This document shows, one piece after another, positions 27,832 through 37,459 of a stretch of 64,000 bases of DNA (the stretch's first letter is position 1; each line of letters begins with the position of its first letter). The notes beneath the pieces were generated by a model that was not told the DNA's origin, searched no databases, and worked only from the letters and a program-made list of their open reading frames with translations. Position numbers and translations under genes: made by a program. Source of the DNA: Roseiflexus sp. RS-1 (GTDB lineage Bacteria > Chloroflexota > Chloroflexia > Chloroflexales > Roseiflexaceae); assembly GCF_000016665.1 (NCBI RefSeq), contig NC_009523.1, positions 4,401,501-4,465,500 of the forward strand. The letters run 5' to 3'.

Positions 27832-27947
27832 ATGGAGATTGAGAATTTAATCCGCTATACCGAACCAGCCGTGGGGCTGAAGCCCTCGGCTATGGAATGC
27901 GAAGCCCGCCTGCGCGGGCTGTAGCGGAATAATTACTCAAAGACCAT
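27832..27947 (+). repeat. R116 palindrome-targeting repeat, copy B
   Basis: 116 bp. Flanks are GGGCTG on the left (27826-27831) and AAGCCC on the right (27948-27953). Together they rebuild the R116 internal palindrome GGGCTGAAGCCC split between G and A. Confidence 0.85.
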
Positions 27948-28067
27948 AAGCCCTCCCTGAGCGCATGGAAGCCCCTGCGGGGCTGGCGTTTCAGTCATCC
28001 TTGCCATACGCTGGCAGGACCTGGGTTGATCTAGCCCATAGGGCTTGCCCGACCTTAGCCAGGGCTT

Positions 28068-28183
28068 ATGAAGATTGAGAAATAAATCCGGTATGCGCCT
28101 CTTGCCGTGGGGCTGAAGCCCTCGGCTATGGAATGCGAAGCCCGCCTGCGCGGGCTGTAGCGGAATAATTACTCAAAGACCAT
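28068..28183 (+). repeat. R116 palindrome-targeting repeat, copy C
   Basis: 116 bp from ATGAAGATTGAGAAATAAAT to CAAAGACCAT. Flanks are GGGCTT and CAGCCC, the same split palindrome read in the other orientation. Confidence 0.85.
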
Positions 28184-28254
28184 CAGCCCGCCGGAGGCGA
28201 AGACGGAACGTTCCAGAAATCCAGTCAAGGGTTCAACGTATCTGAGAACTGCTA

Positions 28255-28352
28255 TAATCCGGTATTCGCCCTTGCCGTCGGGCTAAAGCTCTCGGCTATC
28301 CAGGGCAAAGCCCGCCTGTGCGGGCGAGAGCAGGTTATCGCTCAACAACCAT
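28255..28352 (+). repeat. R116 repeat, left-truncated copy D
   Basis: It begins at AATCCGGTATTCGCCCTTG and ends CTCAACAACCAT. The left terminal repeat is missing, replaced by the right end of R165. It is the most diverged copy. Confidence 0.65.
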
Positions 28353-28484
28353 TAGCAGGGATGCTCCTGGTAGGGAGGCGTGCGGCGTTTGTCGTGTACC
28401 TTGACTATCGTTGGTGTCTGCCATGTCGCACGAGGTGCATGCTTCCGGTGGGTCACACTGTTCACACCTGAGATAACACACGCA

Positions 28485-28560
28485 CCTGGGAACGAGGGCA
28501 TCCTGCCATCGTTGCGTCTACGAGGGCATCTTGCCCTCGTAGAGGAGAAATGTGACCACT
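28485..28560 (+). repeat. GGGC-palindrome repeat
   Basis: Contains CGAGGGCATCTTGCCCTCG and ends GAGAAATGTGACCACTTAC, matching copies at 42655, 46575 and 51030. It lies just beyond the 3' end of the PAS/STAS gene (28618) and may end its transcript. Confidence 0.65.
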
Positions 28561-28617
28561 TACTTCCGGTGGGATGTTCAATCGTGTCCGGTCTGTCCAG
28601 CTGTTACCCCTACAGCG

Positions 28618-30579
28618 TCACGACACGCGCCGACTCAGGGCATAGGCAATCCCTTGCTGAAGGGTTGGTTTTGCCACCATTTCGCGCATTTCAGCACCGA
28701 TGTGGACGAGGGTCTGCGCGATCTCCGGGCTGATACCCGTCAGCACGACCTGTGCACCAAGCATGCGCGCCGCCTGCGCCGCACGGATCAACGCGCCGGC
28801 AACCTGAGTATCCACCACCTTCACACCGGTAATGTCGAGGATGGCAATATCGGCGCCGTGCTCAGCAATCCCCTGGAGAAGCGCCTCCATAATCTGCTGC
28901 GCGCGCATGGTATCGATCGTGCCGATGATCGGCATGGCAACCACCCCGTCGGCGATCGGCATGAGCGGCGTGCTCAATTCGCGCAATGCCGCCTGCTGCG
29001 CCTGAATGATCTGCTCCTGCATCGCCTGACGCTCGCGCTCAGCGCGCCGCTGCTTTGTCATATCGCGCGACAACACGAGAACATCGTTGTTGCTCAGCAC
29101 CATGCGCGCTTCAAAATCACGGATCTGATCGTTGATCAAAACCTGATATTCATAGGTCTGCATCTCGTGGGTGCGTTTGAGCGCCTCCATATTCGTGATG
29201 ACCTGTTCCGCCAGATGCGGCGGCAGGACTTCAGAAACATTCCGGTTAAGGAATGCTTCAGGCGGGAGAATGAGATCGCCGCTGCTGTCTGCTTTGTAGT
29301 CCAGGAAGACGCCATCGGGAGTGAGCAGGAACATCAGATCGGGAATGGCGTTGAGCAACGCGCGGTTGCGCTGCTCGCTGGCGCGCAGGCTCTCCTCTGC
29401 CTGTAACTGTTCGGTGATGTCACGGTTGATCGACGCGAAGCCGATCAGGTTGCCATGCCCATCGTGCAATGCCAGCGCCGACGCCTGCACGGTGACGATC
29501 GAACCATCGCTGCGCAGATAGCGGATCATCTCGCGTGGCGCGCCACCCTGGATCACCTGTTGGGCAATGGTGCTCAATAGATCCAGATCATCAGGATGCG
29601 TGATTTCCGGCACCTTCATCCCGATCAGACTAGAGTATCCAAGCATGGTAGCAAAAGCAGGGTTGGCATACGTCAACACCAGATCGGTATTTGCGATGCC
29701 GATCCCGTCAGGGGCATTTTCCACCAGCAACTTGAAGGTGCGCAGTTCTTCTTCCTGCCGCTTCAGTGCGGTAATATCCTCGTACATGCCCAGAACGCCG
29801 ATAACCTCGCCATCGCGGCGCAGCGGTACTTTGTTGGTGCGCAGCCAGATTGTCGAACCATCACTACGCGTCAATTGTTCTTCGATATTGAATCTGGGTC
29901 CGTGGGTGATCACGGCGCGATCATCTTCCTGATACCCGGCTGCCTGTGCTTTCCACGGCATCTCAAAGTCGGTCTTGCCGATTACTTCGTCAACCGAGGA
30001 CAGTCCGGCATCGACGAGAAAACGGTGGTTACACCCCAGGAAACGCAACTCGTGATCCTTCCAGAACACAGCCTGCGGCAGGTTGTCGATCACCAGTTGC
30101 AACATGGTGCGACTCTCGCGTAGTTCACTGCGCAACTGATGAAGTGTGCCAATATCGTATGCGATCGATGTTGCGCGCTGAACCTGTCCCTGCTCATCGT
30201 AATGCAGGGTGATCGACCAGAGCATATGAAAAACCTGGCCGTTGCGATGCACCACACGGTTCTCGATGGTCACTGCACGTTCGTGTCGTTGCACCCAATC
30301 GATGAATGCCTTCTGCGTGTATTCGAGATCGTCTGGGTGCACGAATTCGAGTGATGACCTGCCAATGCACTCCTCCGGCGCGTATCCGAAGACCCGTTGC
30401 GCCACAGGATTCACATACGTGAAGAGACCATTTGCGTCCACTTCGGTGATGAGCAGATCGGTATCCTCAACGATAGCGCGGAAGCGCGCCAGATTGCGAT
30501 CCAGTTGCGCCACCTGTTCGCGCAGACGCTCATGCTCCGCCAGCAGCGCCGTCAGATCGGAGGTTGTGTCGGTGCTCAT
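28618..30579 (-). CDS. Multi-PAS sensor with C-terminal STAS domain (RsbR-like)
   Basis: A 653-residue cytoplasmic sensor starting at ATG 30579 (AGGAG six bases upstream). A short coiled coil (LLAEHERLREQVAQLDRNLA) is followed by four PAS domains: about 30-140 (ITEVDANGLFTYVNPVAQRVFGY), 155-275, 280-400 (GIANTDLVLTYANPAFATMLGY) and 405-520. A STAS domain (about 540-650) contains ILDITGVKVVDTQVA, where Thr residues in RsbR/RsbS proteins are phosphorylated by RsbT. It should act in a stressosome-like switch. No RsbT kinase is in this window. The ligand of the PAS domains is unknown. Confidence 0.88.
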   Translation of the reverse strand: MSTDTTSDLTALLAEHERLREQVAQLDRNLARFRAIVEDTDLLITEVDANGLFTYVNPVAQRVFGYAPEECIGRSSLEFVHPDDLEYTQKAFIDWVQRHERAVTIENRVVHRNGQVFHMLWSITLHYDEQGQVQRATSIAYDIGTLHQLRSELRESRTMLQLVIDNLPQAVFWKDHELRFLGCNHRFLVDAGLSSVDEVIGKTDFEMPWKAQAAGYQEDDRAVITHGPRFNIEEQLTRSDGSTIWLRTNKVPLRRDGEVIGVLGMYEDITALKRQEEELRTFKLLVENAPDGIGIANTDLVLTYANPAFATMLGYSSLIGMKVPEITHPDDLDLLSTIAQQVIQGGAPREMIRYLRSDGSIVTVQASALALHDGHGNLIGFASINRDITEQLQAEESLRASEQRNRALLNAIPDLMFLLTPDGVFLDYKADSSGDLILPPEAFLNRNVSEVLPPHLAEQVITNMEALKRTHEMQTYEYQVLINDQIRDFEARMVLSNNDVLVLSRDMTKQRRAERERQAMQEQIIQAQQAALRELSTPLMPIADGVVAMPIIGTIDTMRAQQIMEALLQGIAEHGADIAILDITGVKVVDTQVAGALIRAAQAARMLGAQVVLTGISPEIAQTLVHIGAEMREMVAKPTLQQGIAYALSRRVS

Positions 30580-30783
30580 AACTTGCTCCTGTGTGGCTAT
30601 GACTATGTTGACGCATGTGCGATGATCATTGCGAGGCAGCGCGGCTGAACACACAACCTGCCAGGGCAAAGGGCGACGTGGCGCTCCGGGGACCTGCCTG
30701 CACCCGGGGCAGGCGGGAACAGATACGAGTATAGCAGAGGAGGGTTGCTCAGGCAACCTGGGTCTACGTATGATATGCGTCTT

Positions 30784-31584
30784 CTACATACGCGGGCGAC
30801 GATTGCGCGCAGCAAGCCACCAGAGCACACTGCCGCCAACAACCAGCACGCCAAGACCGCCAGCCGCCCCCAGCGCCAGATAGAACACCACTGACATCGA
30901 TTCCTGTGACACCAGCGTCGAAGCAGATGGCTCAGGTTGTCGGTTGAGGCGCTCATCGAGCAGGTAGCGCCAGGTTCCGAAACTCTGCGCTCCGGTCAGC
31001 ACATCGCCGCGCTCTGGACCGCCGGGCCAGCGCAGAATGTAGGCGGGCGTACCCCGCAATCCGCGATTGCGCGCCTCTTCCACATCAGCAGCAATCGCGC
31101 GATCAGTTGCAGGGTTGCGTACACATTGCTGAAGAGCATTGCCATCCAGACCGAGTTCATCGCCATACCGCTGAAAGACGCGCTCCGATGACGATGGATT
31201 GCCGCCCCATTCACCATCGATGTACCCCTGAAATAAACGTTGATGCATCGACCAGAACTGCCCCTGTTGCGCAGCGCAGTGCGCATACGCGGCGGCGACA
31301 CGCCCTGCTGGATGCTGTGGCAGCGGGTTATCGCGGTAGAGATAGTAGACTTTGCCGGTCTCGATGTATTCTGCAATCAGTTGCGGTTTGGTATCGCGGA
31401 CGAAGGAGGCGCATGCCGGGCATTCATAGTCGCTGTACTCGATGATGACCAGCGGCGCCCTGGGATCGCCGAGTCCACGCGGATCGACGTCGCTCTGCGC
31501 CTGCGCCACACCCTGCGCCAGCGGGATGACGGCGAGCAGGCACATGAGGAATGCAACAACAGCATGCCAGCGTTGTCTCTTCAT
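30784..31584 (-). CDS. DsbA family thiol-disulfide protein, exported
   Basis: A 266-residue thioredoxin-fold protein. The start at 31584 (AGGTGGGG just upstream) gives a clean signal peptide (MKRQRWHAVVAFLMCLLAVIPLAQG...AQA). The active site is CPAC in YSDYECPACASF, and the cis-Pro loop is RGTPAYIL. A C-terminal transmembrane helix (SVVFYLALGAAGGLGVLVVG) with a positive tail would keep it membrane-anchored on the outside. It lies 97 bp after hoxW on the same strand, but a role in hydrogenase assembly is not implied by the family. General oxidative folding is more likely. Confidence 0.85.
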   Translation of the reverse strand: MKRQRWHAVVAFLMCLLAVIPLAQGVAQAQSDVDPRGLGDPRAPLVIIEYSDYECPACASFVRDTKPQLIAEYIETGKVYYLYRDNPLPQHPAGRVAAAYAHCAAQQGQFWSMHQRLFQGYIDGEWGGNPSSSERVFQRYGDELGLDGNALQQCVRNPATDRAIAADVEEARNRGLRGTPAYILRWPGGPERGDVLTGAQSFGTWRYLLDERLNRQPEPSASTLVSQESMSVVFYLALGAAGGLGVLVVGGSVLWWLAARNRRPRM

Positions 31585-31681
31585 GCCCCACCTTATCCTG
31601 GCGACCGGAGAATAGACGTCATGTGCAGCGTGTGGCATGCACACGTTCGGTACTATTGTACCAGAACCGCAAGGATCGCCT

Positions 31682-32140
31682 TTATGGTTCTGCGGCAGAT
31701 GCTCTGTCAGCGCTCGCCAGCATGTGGTGCACAATGTCTACCGCCTGAACGACGCCATCGTGCGCCTGTGGCGAGAGTGGCGCGCCGAGGGTGAAATCGA
31801 TTGCCGGAATGCTGATGAGCCAGGCATCCGGCGACCGACCGTAGACTGCTCTGGCGAGTGCGAGCAATGCCCCGGGTGTGGCAACGTGACCGGCATACTG
31901 ACCATCAGTTCGAGGCAGGACGTGGGTCACGCGCACCACCTGACACCCGCTCACATCGGCATCGAGAAAGACCGCCTCATGTGCCTGCGCCAGGATCGGC
32001 GCGAGTTCCGGCGTCAACTGGTGCACCGAAAGCACAGTGACATCCGGCAGATGAAGCGCGGCTATCGTGTCCGCCGCGACCCGCCCGGCTGCATCATCAC
32101 CGCGCAGGTCGTTGCCGTAGCCAATGATGAGGTAGTGCAT
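31682..32140 (-). CDS. hoxW: Hydrogenase maturation endopeptidase
   Basis: A 152-residue protease of the HybD/HoxW family. It cuts the C-terminal tail from the NiFe-hydrogenase large subunit once nickel is in place. Conserved parts are IIGYGNDLRGDDAAG at the N-terminus, the metal-binding Asp in VFLDADVSG, and HQLTPELAP with the His/Glu pair. It follows hoxH by 57 bp, a gap filled with 7-bp repeats, and its target tail is visible in hoxH. Confidence 0.92.
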   Translation of the reverse strand: MHYLIIGYGNDLRGDDAAGRVAADTIAALHLPDVTVLSVHQLTPELAPILAQAHEAVFLDADVSGCQVVRVTHVLPRTDGQYAGHVATPGALLALARAVYGRSPDAWLISIPAIDFTLGAPLSPQAHDGVVQAVDIVHHMLASADRASAAEP

Positions 32141-32197
32141 GCTTCAACCTTCAACCTTCCAACCTGCAACCTTCCAACCTGCAACCTGCAACCTTGC
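32141..32197. repeat. 7-bp tandem repeat between hoxH and hoxW
   Basis: Units of CAACCTT / CAACCTG (about seven) fill the hoxH-hoxW spacer. The same unit recurs at 36711-36790 between hoxF and hoxE. Confidence 0.75.
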
Positions 32198-33622
32198 TCA
32201 CCCCCGCCGCACCTCATCGAGCACCGTACCATCAGCGGCGACCAGTGTGAGCGTCAGCGGCATCGTTCCAGCGGCATGCGTCGAACAACTGAGACACGGA
32301 TCGTAGGCGCGGATGCCTGCCTCCACCCGGTTCAACGCCCCTTCGCCGATCCGATCGCCGTGCACAAAGTGCCGCGCGATTTGGGCAATCGTCCGGTTCA
32401 TCGCCAGATTGTTGTGTCCCGTGGCGATAATCAGATTGACGCGCTGGATCAAGCCGTGCGCATCGACGGTGTAGTGGTGGAAGAGGGTTCCGCGTGGCGC
32501 TTCGCTCACGCCGACGCCCTCAAACCGGTTGACTCCCGCTTCGGCGCGGAGGCGGGGCGAATCGAGATCAGGATCGTCGAGGATCAACGAAATGCGCTCC
32601 AGCGCCGCCAGAATCTCGATCAGGCGCGCGTAGTGGTAGTAGAACGACGATGTAGCGATACCCCCTGCACGCTGGCGCATCTCCCCCAGTTCGGCGTCTG
32701 CCAGCAGGGTGCCGATGCGGGTGCAGATATTGAGACGCGCCAGCGGACCGACGCGGTACATGCCGCCAGGGTAGCCACGTGGTCGGTAGTACGGCATCTT
32801 CAGGTATGACCACGGCTCGATCGCTTCGGCGATAATGTCGCGATAGCGCGATGGATCAACCTGATCGGCGATGATGGCGCCACCCGAATCAACCACACGC
32901 AAACGCCCATCGTAGTGCTCCCATTCACCGTTTGGTCCTACCAATCCCAGGAAAAGTGACGGGAAATTGCCAAATGTCGCAACTTCGTCGGCGTGGGTGT
33001 CGAGCAACGCCTTGAACCGACGTAGTGCATCGAGCACCGTGGCGCGCGCTTCGGGCAAGCGCTCAATGATCCCGGCGCGTTGTGCGGCGGTCGGCGCAGA
33101 GCGGACACCGCCCGGCACAGCCCACGCCGGATGGATTTTGCTGCCGCCGAGCAGAGCAATAATGTCCTGCCCCAGCTGGCGAAGCCGTATTCCGGCACGC
33201 GCCAGCGTCGGATCGGCAGCCATCAATCCAAAGACATTGCGCGTGGCGGGATCGCTGTCGAAACCGAGCAGCAGATCGGGCGCACTGAGATGAAAGAAAC
33301 TCAGCGCGTGCGATTGCACGATCTGCCCCAGGTTCATCAGGCGGCGCAGTTTCTCCGCTGCTGGCGGGATCACTACCGAGAGGATCGCGTCACCTGCCTT
33401 CGCCGATGCCAGCAGATGGCTGACCGGGCAGATCCCGCAGATGCGCGCCGTAATGCCGGGCATTTCCCAGAATGGTCGTCCCTCGCAAAAGCGCTCAAAC
33501 CCGCGAAACTCAGTCACATGGAAACGCGCCTCTGCCACGTTTCCGTCGTCGTCCAGATGGATGCTGATTTTCGCGTGTCCTTCGATCCGGGTGACCGGAT
33601 CGATCAGGATGTGACGGGTCAT
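32198..33622 (-). CDS. hoxH: Bidirectional NiFe hydrogenase large subunit
   Basis: A 474-residue catalytic subunit carrying the NiFe(CN)2CO centre; it interconverts hydrogen with protons. The start [16 protein letters not shown] at 33622 fits the family. The N-terminal nickel motif is [10 protein letters not shown] (C62, C65) and the C-terminal one is DPCLSCSTH. After the final His the precursor carries about 25 further residues that HoxW should remove. It lies 17 bp after hoxY. Confidence 0.96.
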   Translation of the reverse strand: MTRHILIDPVTRIEGHAKISIHLDDDGNVAEARFHVTEFRGFERFCEGRPFWEMPGITARICGICPVSHLLASAKAGDAILSVVIPPAAEKLRRLMNLGQIVQSHALSFFHLSAPDLLLGFDSDPATRNVFGLMAADPTLARAGIRLRQLGQDIIALLGGSKIHPAWAVPGGVRSAPTAAQRAGIIERLPEARATVLDALRRFKALLDTHADEVATFGNFPSLFLGLVGPNGEWEHYDGRLRVVDSGGAIIADQVDPSRYRDIIAEAIEPWSYLKMPYYRPRGYPGGMYRVGPLARLNICTRIGTLLADAELGEMRQRAGGIATSSFYYHYARLIEILAALERISLILDDPDLDSPRLRAEAGVNRFEGVGVSEAPRGTLFHHYTVDAHGLIQRVNLIIATGHNNLAMNRTIAQIARHFVHGDRIGEGALNRVEAGIRAYDPCLSCSTHAAGTMPLTLTLVAADGTVLDEVRRG

Positions 33623-33639
33623 AGGCGTCCTGAACCTTT

Positions 33640-34185
33640 TCAGCCGAACTTGATCATCTCGCGTCCGGTCAGATGAATGTCGCCACCGGCAAGTATCTGT
33701 TCCAGCAGTGCACGAATGCGCTGAGCCGGTGGCGGACACCCCGGCAGATAGACATCGACCGGAACAACCTTATGCACCGGATAGACCCTGTCGAGCAACC
33801 GTGGCACGATACCGGGAGCAAGCGGCATCTGACCGGCAGTGTCGGCGCGCTCGACATAGATGGTGTGCAGAAGCGTCTCAGGGTCGCCGAGCACGTTACG
33901 CAACGCGGTAACATTCCCGGTGACTGCGCAATCGCCAAATGCGATCACCAGTCGCGTCCGCTCGCGCACCTGACGGATCAGATGCAGGTTGTCCTCATTG
34001 GCGACAGCGCCTTCCACCAGCGCGACATCGACACGATCCGGATATTCCTTCACATCGGCGAGCGGACTGTAGACCAGATCGACACGGTGCGCCAGTTCGA
34101 AGAGCCACTCGTCGAGATCGAGAAATGACATGTGGCATCCCGAACATCCGCCAAGCCAGACTGTCGCCAGACGCAGTTTGTTCAC
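33640..34185 (-). CDS. hoxY: Bidirectional NiFe hydrogenase small subunit
   Basis: A 181-residue subunit of the short HoxY type with one proximal 4Fe-4S cluster. The cysteines are in [12 protein letters not shown], in [10 protein letters not shown] and in [11 protein letters not shown]. It has no Tat signal peptide, so the enzyme is cytoplasmic. It transfers electrons between HoxH and the diaphorase part. Fifteen bases separate it from hoxU. Confidence 0.95.
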   Translation of the reverse strand: MNKLRLATVWLGGCSGCHMSFLDLDEWLFELAHRVDLVYSPLADVKEYPDRVDVALVEGAVANEDNLHLIRQVRERTRLVIAFGDCAVTGNVTALRNVLGDPETLLHTIYVERADTAGQMPLAPGIVPRLLDRVYPVHKVVPVDVYLPGCPPPAQRIRALLEQILAGGDIHLTGREMIKFG

Positions 34186-34200
34186 GGTTCAACCTCGCCA

Positions 34201-34908
34201 TTACCAGCGCTGATCGCGCGCTGCGACGATATACGCAATTTTGTTTCGGTCGCGTTCCATCTCACCAACCGTGGCGCCGCGACGGAAGATGGCGCCGGTA
34301 GGGCAGGCGAGCACGCACTTGCCACACGACGTGCAACTGCGCGACTCACCCCACGGCTGACGCATATCGGTAATCACCCGCGCATCGGCGCCGCGCCCCG
34401 CTACATCCCACGTATGCACTCCTTCCACCTCATCACAAACGCGCACGCAGCGTGTGCAGAGTACGCACCGATTGTGATCGACGCCGAAGAGCGGATGGGA
34501 AATATCGACGTCGCAGTGTGGGAAGGCATAATCGAAGCGCACATGATCCATCCCGACGGCGACAGCCAGGTCTTGCAGTTCACAGTGACCATTGGCGACG
34601 CACACCGCGCAGACATGGTTGCGCTCGGCGAACAGCAGTTCGATGATCATACGGCGATATTCGCGCAGGCGCACGGTGTCGGTTCGCACAACCATTTCTT
34701 CCACCACCGGTGTCACACATGCCGGGCGCAACATGCGACTGCCTTCGATCTCGACAAGACAGAGCCGACACGCGCCGACATCGCTCACCCCATCAAGGTG
34801 GCAGAGCGTCGGGATAAAGATGCCATGATCACGCGCCGCCTGAAGGATCGTTTCACCCTCCCGCGCACTGATCAGTTGACCGTCGATGGTAAACGTTCGC
34901 GCTGCCAT
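34201..34908 (-). CDS. hoxU: Bidirectional hydrogenase diaphorase subunit HoxU
   Basis: A 235-residue iron-sulfur subunit related to the N-terminus of NuoG. A plant-type 2Fe-2S domain ([12 protein letters not shown]) is followed by an NuoG-like H-C3 region (HNHCAVC-like, here [18 protein letters not shown]) and two 4Fe-4S motifs ([11 protein letters not shown] and [15 protein letters not shown]). It links the HoxF flavin site with HoxY. It lies 20 bp after hoxF. Confidence 0.95.
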   Translation of the reverse strand: MAARTFTIDGQLISAREGETILQAARDHGIFIPTLCHLDGVSDVGACRLCLVEIEGSRMLRPACVTPVVEEMVVRTDTVRLREYRRMIIELLFAERNHVCAVCVANGHCELQDLAVAVGMDHVRFDYAFPHCDVDISHPLFGVDHNRCVLCTRCVRVCDEVEGVHTWDVAGRGADARVITDMRQPWGESRSCTSCGKCVLACPTGAIFRRGATVGEMERDRNKIAYIVAARDQRW

Positions 34909-34928
34909 CGCTGTTCCTTCCAGACAAG

Positions 34929-36542
34929 CTATCCGTCCGTCGACTCGCCGGTTCTGTCGCGATCCGCCAGCAGCGCCTCATATTCCTGGCGGAAATACCT
35001 CATCGTGCTCAGAACCGGATTCGGTGCAGACTGACCGAGACCGCACAGACTGGTTTCCTTCACCATCACGCAGAGTTGCTCGAGTTGCTCGAGGTCGGCT
35101 ATGGTCGCCTGCCCGGCACGAATGAGATCGAGCATATGCAACATTTGCGCTGTACCAGCCCGACACGGAATACACTTGCCGCATGATTCGTCTTTGCAGA
35201 ACTCCATGTAGAAGTGCGCTACATCCACCATGTTGGTGGCGTCGTCCATCACCACCATGCCACCCGACCCCATAATCGAACCAACCCGCTGGAGCGATTC
35301 GTAATCGACCGGCGTATCGAGCAGGGCAGCCGGAATGCATCCGCCGGACGGTCCGCCGGTCTGCACTGCCTTAACCCTGCCATCGGGCACGCCACCACCC
35401 ATTTCTTCAACAATCTGGCGCAACGTGACGCCCATCGGCACTTCGATCAAACCGGTGTGGCGAATCTTGCCGGTCAGTGCGAAAACTTTCGTGCCTTTGC
35501 TGGTCTCCGCGCCGATTGCAGCGAACCATTCCGCTCCGTTGCGGATAATCGGCGGAATGTTGGCGAAGGTTTCGACATTATTGATGAGCGTTGGTCTACC
35601 CCACAGTCCGCTTTCGGCGGGGTAGGGCGGGCGGGGACGCGGTTGCCCGCGCCGCCCCTCGATCGACGCCATGAGCGCCGTTTCTTCACCGCACACAAAT
35701 GCGCCAGCACCGACGCGAATATCGATTCGGAAGGTGAACCCCGAGTCGAAAATCTGCGCACCGAGCAAGCCATGCCGCCGCGCCTGCGCAATTGCCCGCT
35801 GCAACCGCTGGATCGCCAGCGGGTATTCAGCACGAACATAGACGTACCCCTGGTCTGCACCAACGGCATACGCTGCAATCGCCATGCCTTCGAGCACCTT
35901 GTGCGGGTCGCTTTCGATGATGCTGCGATCCATAAACGCGCCGGGATCGCCCTCATCGGCATTGCAGACGACATACTTGCGATCACCGTGACTCTTGGCG
36001 ACGGTCGCCCACTTCAGTCCTGTCGGGTATCCAGCGCCGCCGCGTCCGCGCAGCCCGCTGCGGGTTACGACATCGATCACTTCTGCCGGGGTCATTTCGT
36101 GCAACGCATGATAGAGCGCCTGGTAACCGCCAGCCGCAATGTATGACTCGATGCGCTCCGGATCGATGATGCCGCTGTTTTCCAGGACAATGCGCTTCTG
36201 TAAGGTGAAAAAGGGATGGTGTGGATCGCCCTTCGGCGCGGTTGCCTCGCCGCCGTCGAGCGCCGCCACGATTGATGGCGCATCCGCAGCGCGCACATGC
36301 TCATAGAGCGTGCCTTCCGGGTCAACCCGCACCAGTGGACCGTGACCACACAAACCCATGCATCCAACTCCCATCACCTCGATGTCGGTGCGATCCACCT
36401 CGGCAACCGCCTCTTCGAGCCGCTGCTTGAGCGATAGCGAGCCTGCCGATTGACATCCGAGCGCGGTGCAGCAGCGAATGCAGATCGATCGACGCATCGC
36501 GTTTTCGTGTTCGGCAATTGCCAGCAGTTCATTCAGATCCAT
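34929..36542 (-). CDS. hoxF: Bidirectional hydrogenase NADH-binding subunit HoxF
   Basis: A 537-residue NuoF-like subunit that oxidises or reduces NAD(H). An N-terminal thioredoxin-like 2Fe-2S domain has [10 protein letters not shown] and [17 protein letters not shown] motifs are [14 protein letters not shown] and [15 protein letters not shown]. The C-terminal 4Fe-4S motif is [12 protein letters not shown]. The start at 36542 directly abuts a 7-bp tandem repeat with no visible Shine-Dalgarno, which is unusual for so highly expressed an operon. Confidence 0.95.
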   Translation of the reverse strand: MDLNELLAIAEHENAMRRSICIRCCTALGCQSAGSLSLKQRLEEAVAEVDRTDIEVMGVGCMGLCGHGPLVRVDPEGTLYEHVRAADAPSIVAALDGGEATAPKGDPHHPFFTLQKRIVLENSGIIDPERIESYIAAGGYQALYHALHEMTPAEVIDVVTRSGLRGRGGAGYPTGLKWATVAKSHGDRKYVVCNADEGDPGAFMDRSIIESDPHKVLEGMAIAAYAVGADQGYVYVRAEYPLAIQRLQRAIAQARRHGLLGAQIFDSGFTFRIDIRVGAGAFVCGEETALMASIEGRRGQPRPRPPYPAESGLWGRPTLINNVETFANIPPIIRNGAEWFAAIGAETSKGTKVFALTGKIRHTGLIEVPMGVTLRQIVEEMGGGVPDGRVKAVQTGGPSGGCIPAALLDTPVDYESLQRVGSIMGSGGMVVMDDATNMVDVAHFYMEFCKDESCGKCIPCRAGTAQMLHMLDLIRAGQATIADLEQLEQLCVMVKETSLCGLGQSAPNPVLSTMRYFRQEYEALLADRDRTGESTDG

Positions 36543-36790
36543 AGTTGAAGAACCGAGAACTAAGAACTGAGAACTAAGAACTGAGAACCAAGAACCAGGA
36601 ACCGAGATCTAAGAACTGAGAACCAGGAACCAAGAACCAGGAATCAAGAACCAGGAACCGAGAACTGAATCCGCCACTAACCAGCCCCCGGTCACAGAAA
36701 GCGCGGCACGTTCAACCTTCAACCCTCAACCTTCAACCTTCAACCTTTCGCCTTCAACCCTCAACCTTCAACCTTCAACCTTTCGCCTTC
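36543..36790. repeat. Two 7-bp tandem repeat arrays between hoxE and hoxF
   Basis: From 36545 to 36668 the units are AGAACTA/AGAACTG/AGAACCA. From about 36711 to 36790 they are CAACCTT/CAACCCT, interrupted twice by TTTCGCC. The last codons and stop of hoxE fall inside the second array. Confidence 0.85.
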
Positions 36791-37311
36791 AACCCCTCCC
36801 CCGTCAGACGTTCAAGCCAGACCTGCACCTGCTCCGGAGTCTGGTGACCGGTGACCGTGCCATCGAAGACGACAGTCGGTGCAATGCCGCACGCTCCCAG
36901 GCAGCGCGCCGTTTCCAGCGACAAACGTCCGTCGGGAGTCGTGTGCCCGGCTTTGATGCCCAGCATTTGTTCCGCCGCTGCCAGGATTGCGGCAGCGCCA
37001 CGGACGTAGCATGCCGTTCCAAGACAGACGACGCAAGAATGCTCACCCTTTGGCGCGAGTGAGAAGAAATGATAGAACGTGGCGACACCGTACACCCGGC
37101 TCGGCGGAAGATGCAGGCTGTTGGCGATGAAGAGCAGCAGATCGGTCGAGAGATAGCCAAACAGTTCCTGCGCGCGATGCAGCACTTCGATCAGCGCGTC
37201 GGGACGATACTGGTGCTTCTTCATCGTGGCTTCGAGCAGTTTGAAGCGGTTATCACCACTGGGGTGCAGCGTCTGATCGGGGGCAGGGGGCTGAAAGCGC
37301 GTGGCAGCCAT
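36775..37311 (-). CDS. hoxE: Bidirectional hydrogenase subunit HoxE
   Basis: A 178-residue NuoE-like subunit with one 2Fe-2S cluster held by CLGTAC and CLGAC. It completes the HoxEFU diaphorase and is found in the five-subunit enzymes of cyanobacteria and some phototrophs. The conserved core starts at about residue 36 (YRPDALIEVLHRAQELFGYL). The C-terminal residues (LKAKG) are encoded by the repeat array. It is the first gene of the operon. Confidence 0.94.
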   Translation of the reverse strand: MAATRFQPPAPDQTLHPSGDNRFKLLEATMKKHQYRPDALIEVLHRAQELFGYLSTDLLLFIANSLHLPPSRVYGVATFYHFFSLAPKGEHSCVVCLGTACYVRGAAAILAAAEQMLGIKAGHTTPDGRLSLETARCLGACGIAPTVVFDGTVTGHQTPEQVQVWLERLTGEGLKAKG

Positions 37312-37358
37312 AGTTGTATCCTCGTCGATACGTATGGTGGGTCTTTACCCGCCTGGTC

Positions 37359-37387
37359 ACTATATCACATCTCATACAGACTGTTAA
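37359..37387 (-). promoter_or_regulatory. Predicted promoter of the hoxEFUYH-hoxW operon
   Basis: On the minus strand, TTAACA (37382-37387), a 17-bp spacer and TATAGT (37359-37364), about 40 bp before the hoxE start. The region is shared with the divergent VWA gene. Confidence 0.6.
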
Positions 37388-37459
37388 GAAAGGTTTGATT
37401 ATCGAAAAGAAACAGGCGACAACCCTCCATCGACCGACCTGGCATGGTATACTGGAACC

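Larger units (their letters stand above)
27563..28256 (+). repeat. R165 dispersed repeat, copy 3, split by R116 insertions
   Basis: The left end TATAGCAGTTCCCATAGAGG is at 27563 and the right end (TCTGAGAACTGCTATA) is at 28256. The first R116 copy splits the central palindrome exactly: CCGAAATG at 27639-27646 and AATTTCGG at 27763-27770. Two further R116 copies and extra palindromic sequence lie before the right end. The element has grown from about 170 bp to about 690 bp. Confidence 0.75.
27470..28617. other. Repeat nest, 1148 bases without a gene
   Basis: This stretch is almost entirely R165 and R116 repeat material (27563-28352), followed by a GGGC-palindrome repeat (28490-28560). Some spacer sequence at 27954-28067 carries further short GGGC hairpins. 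No coding sequence is seen. Confidence 0.75.
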
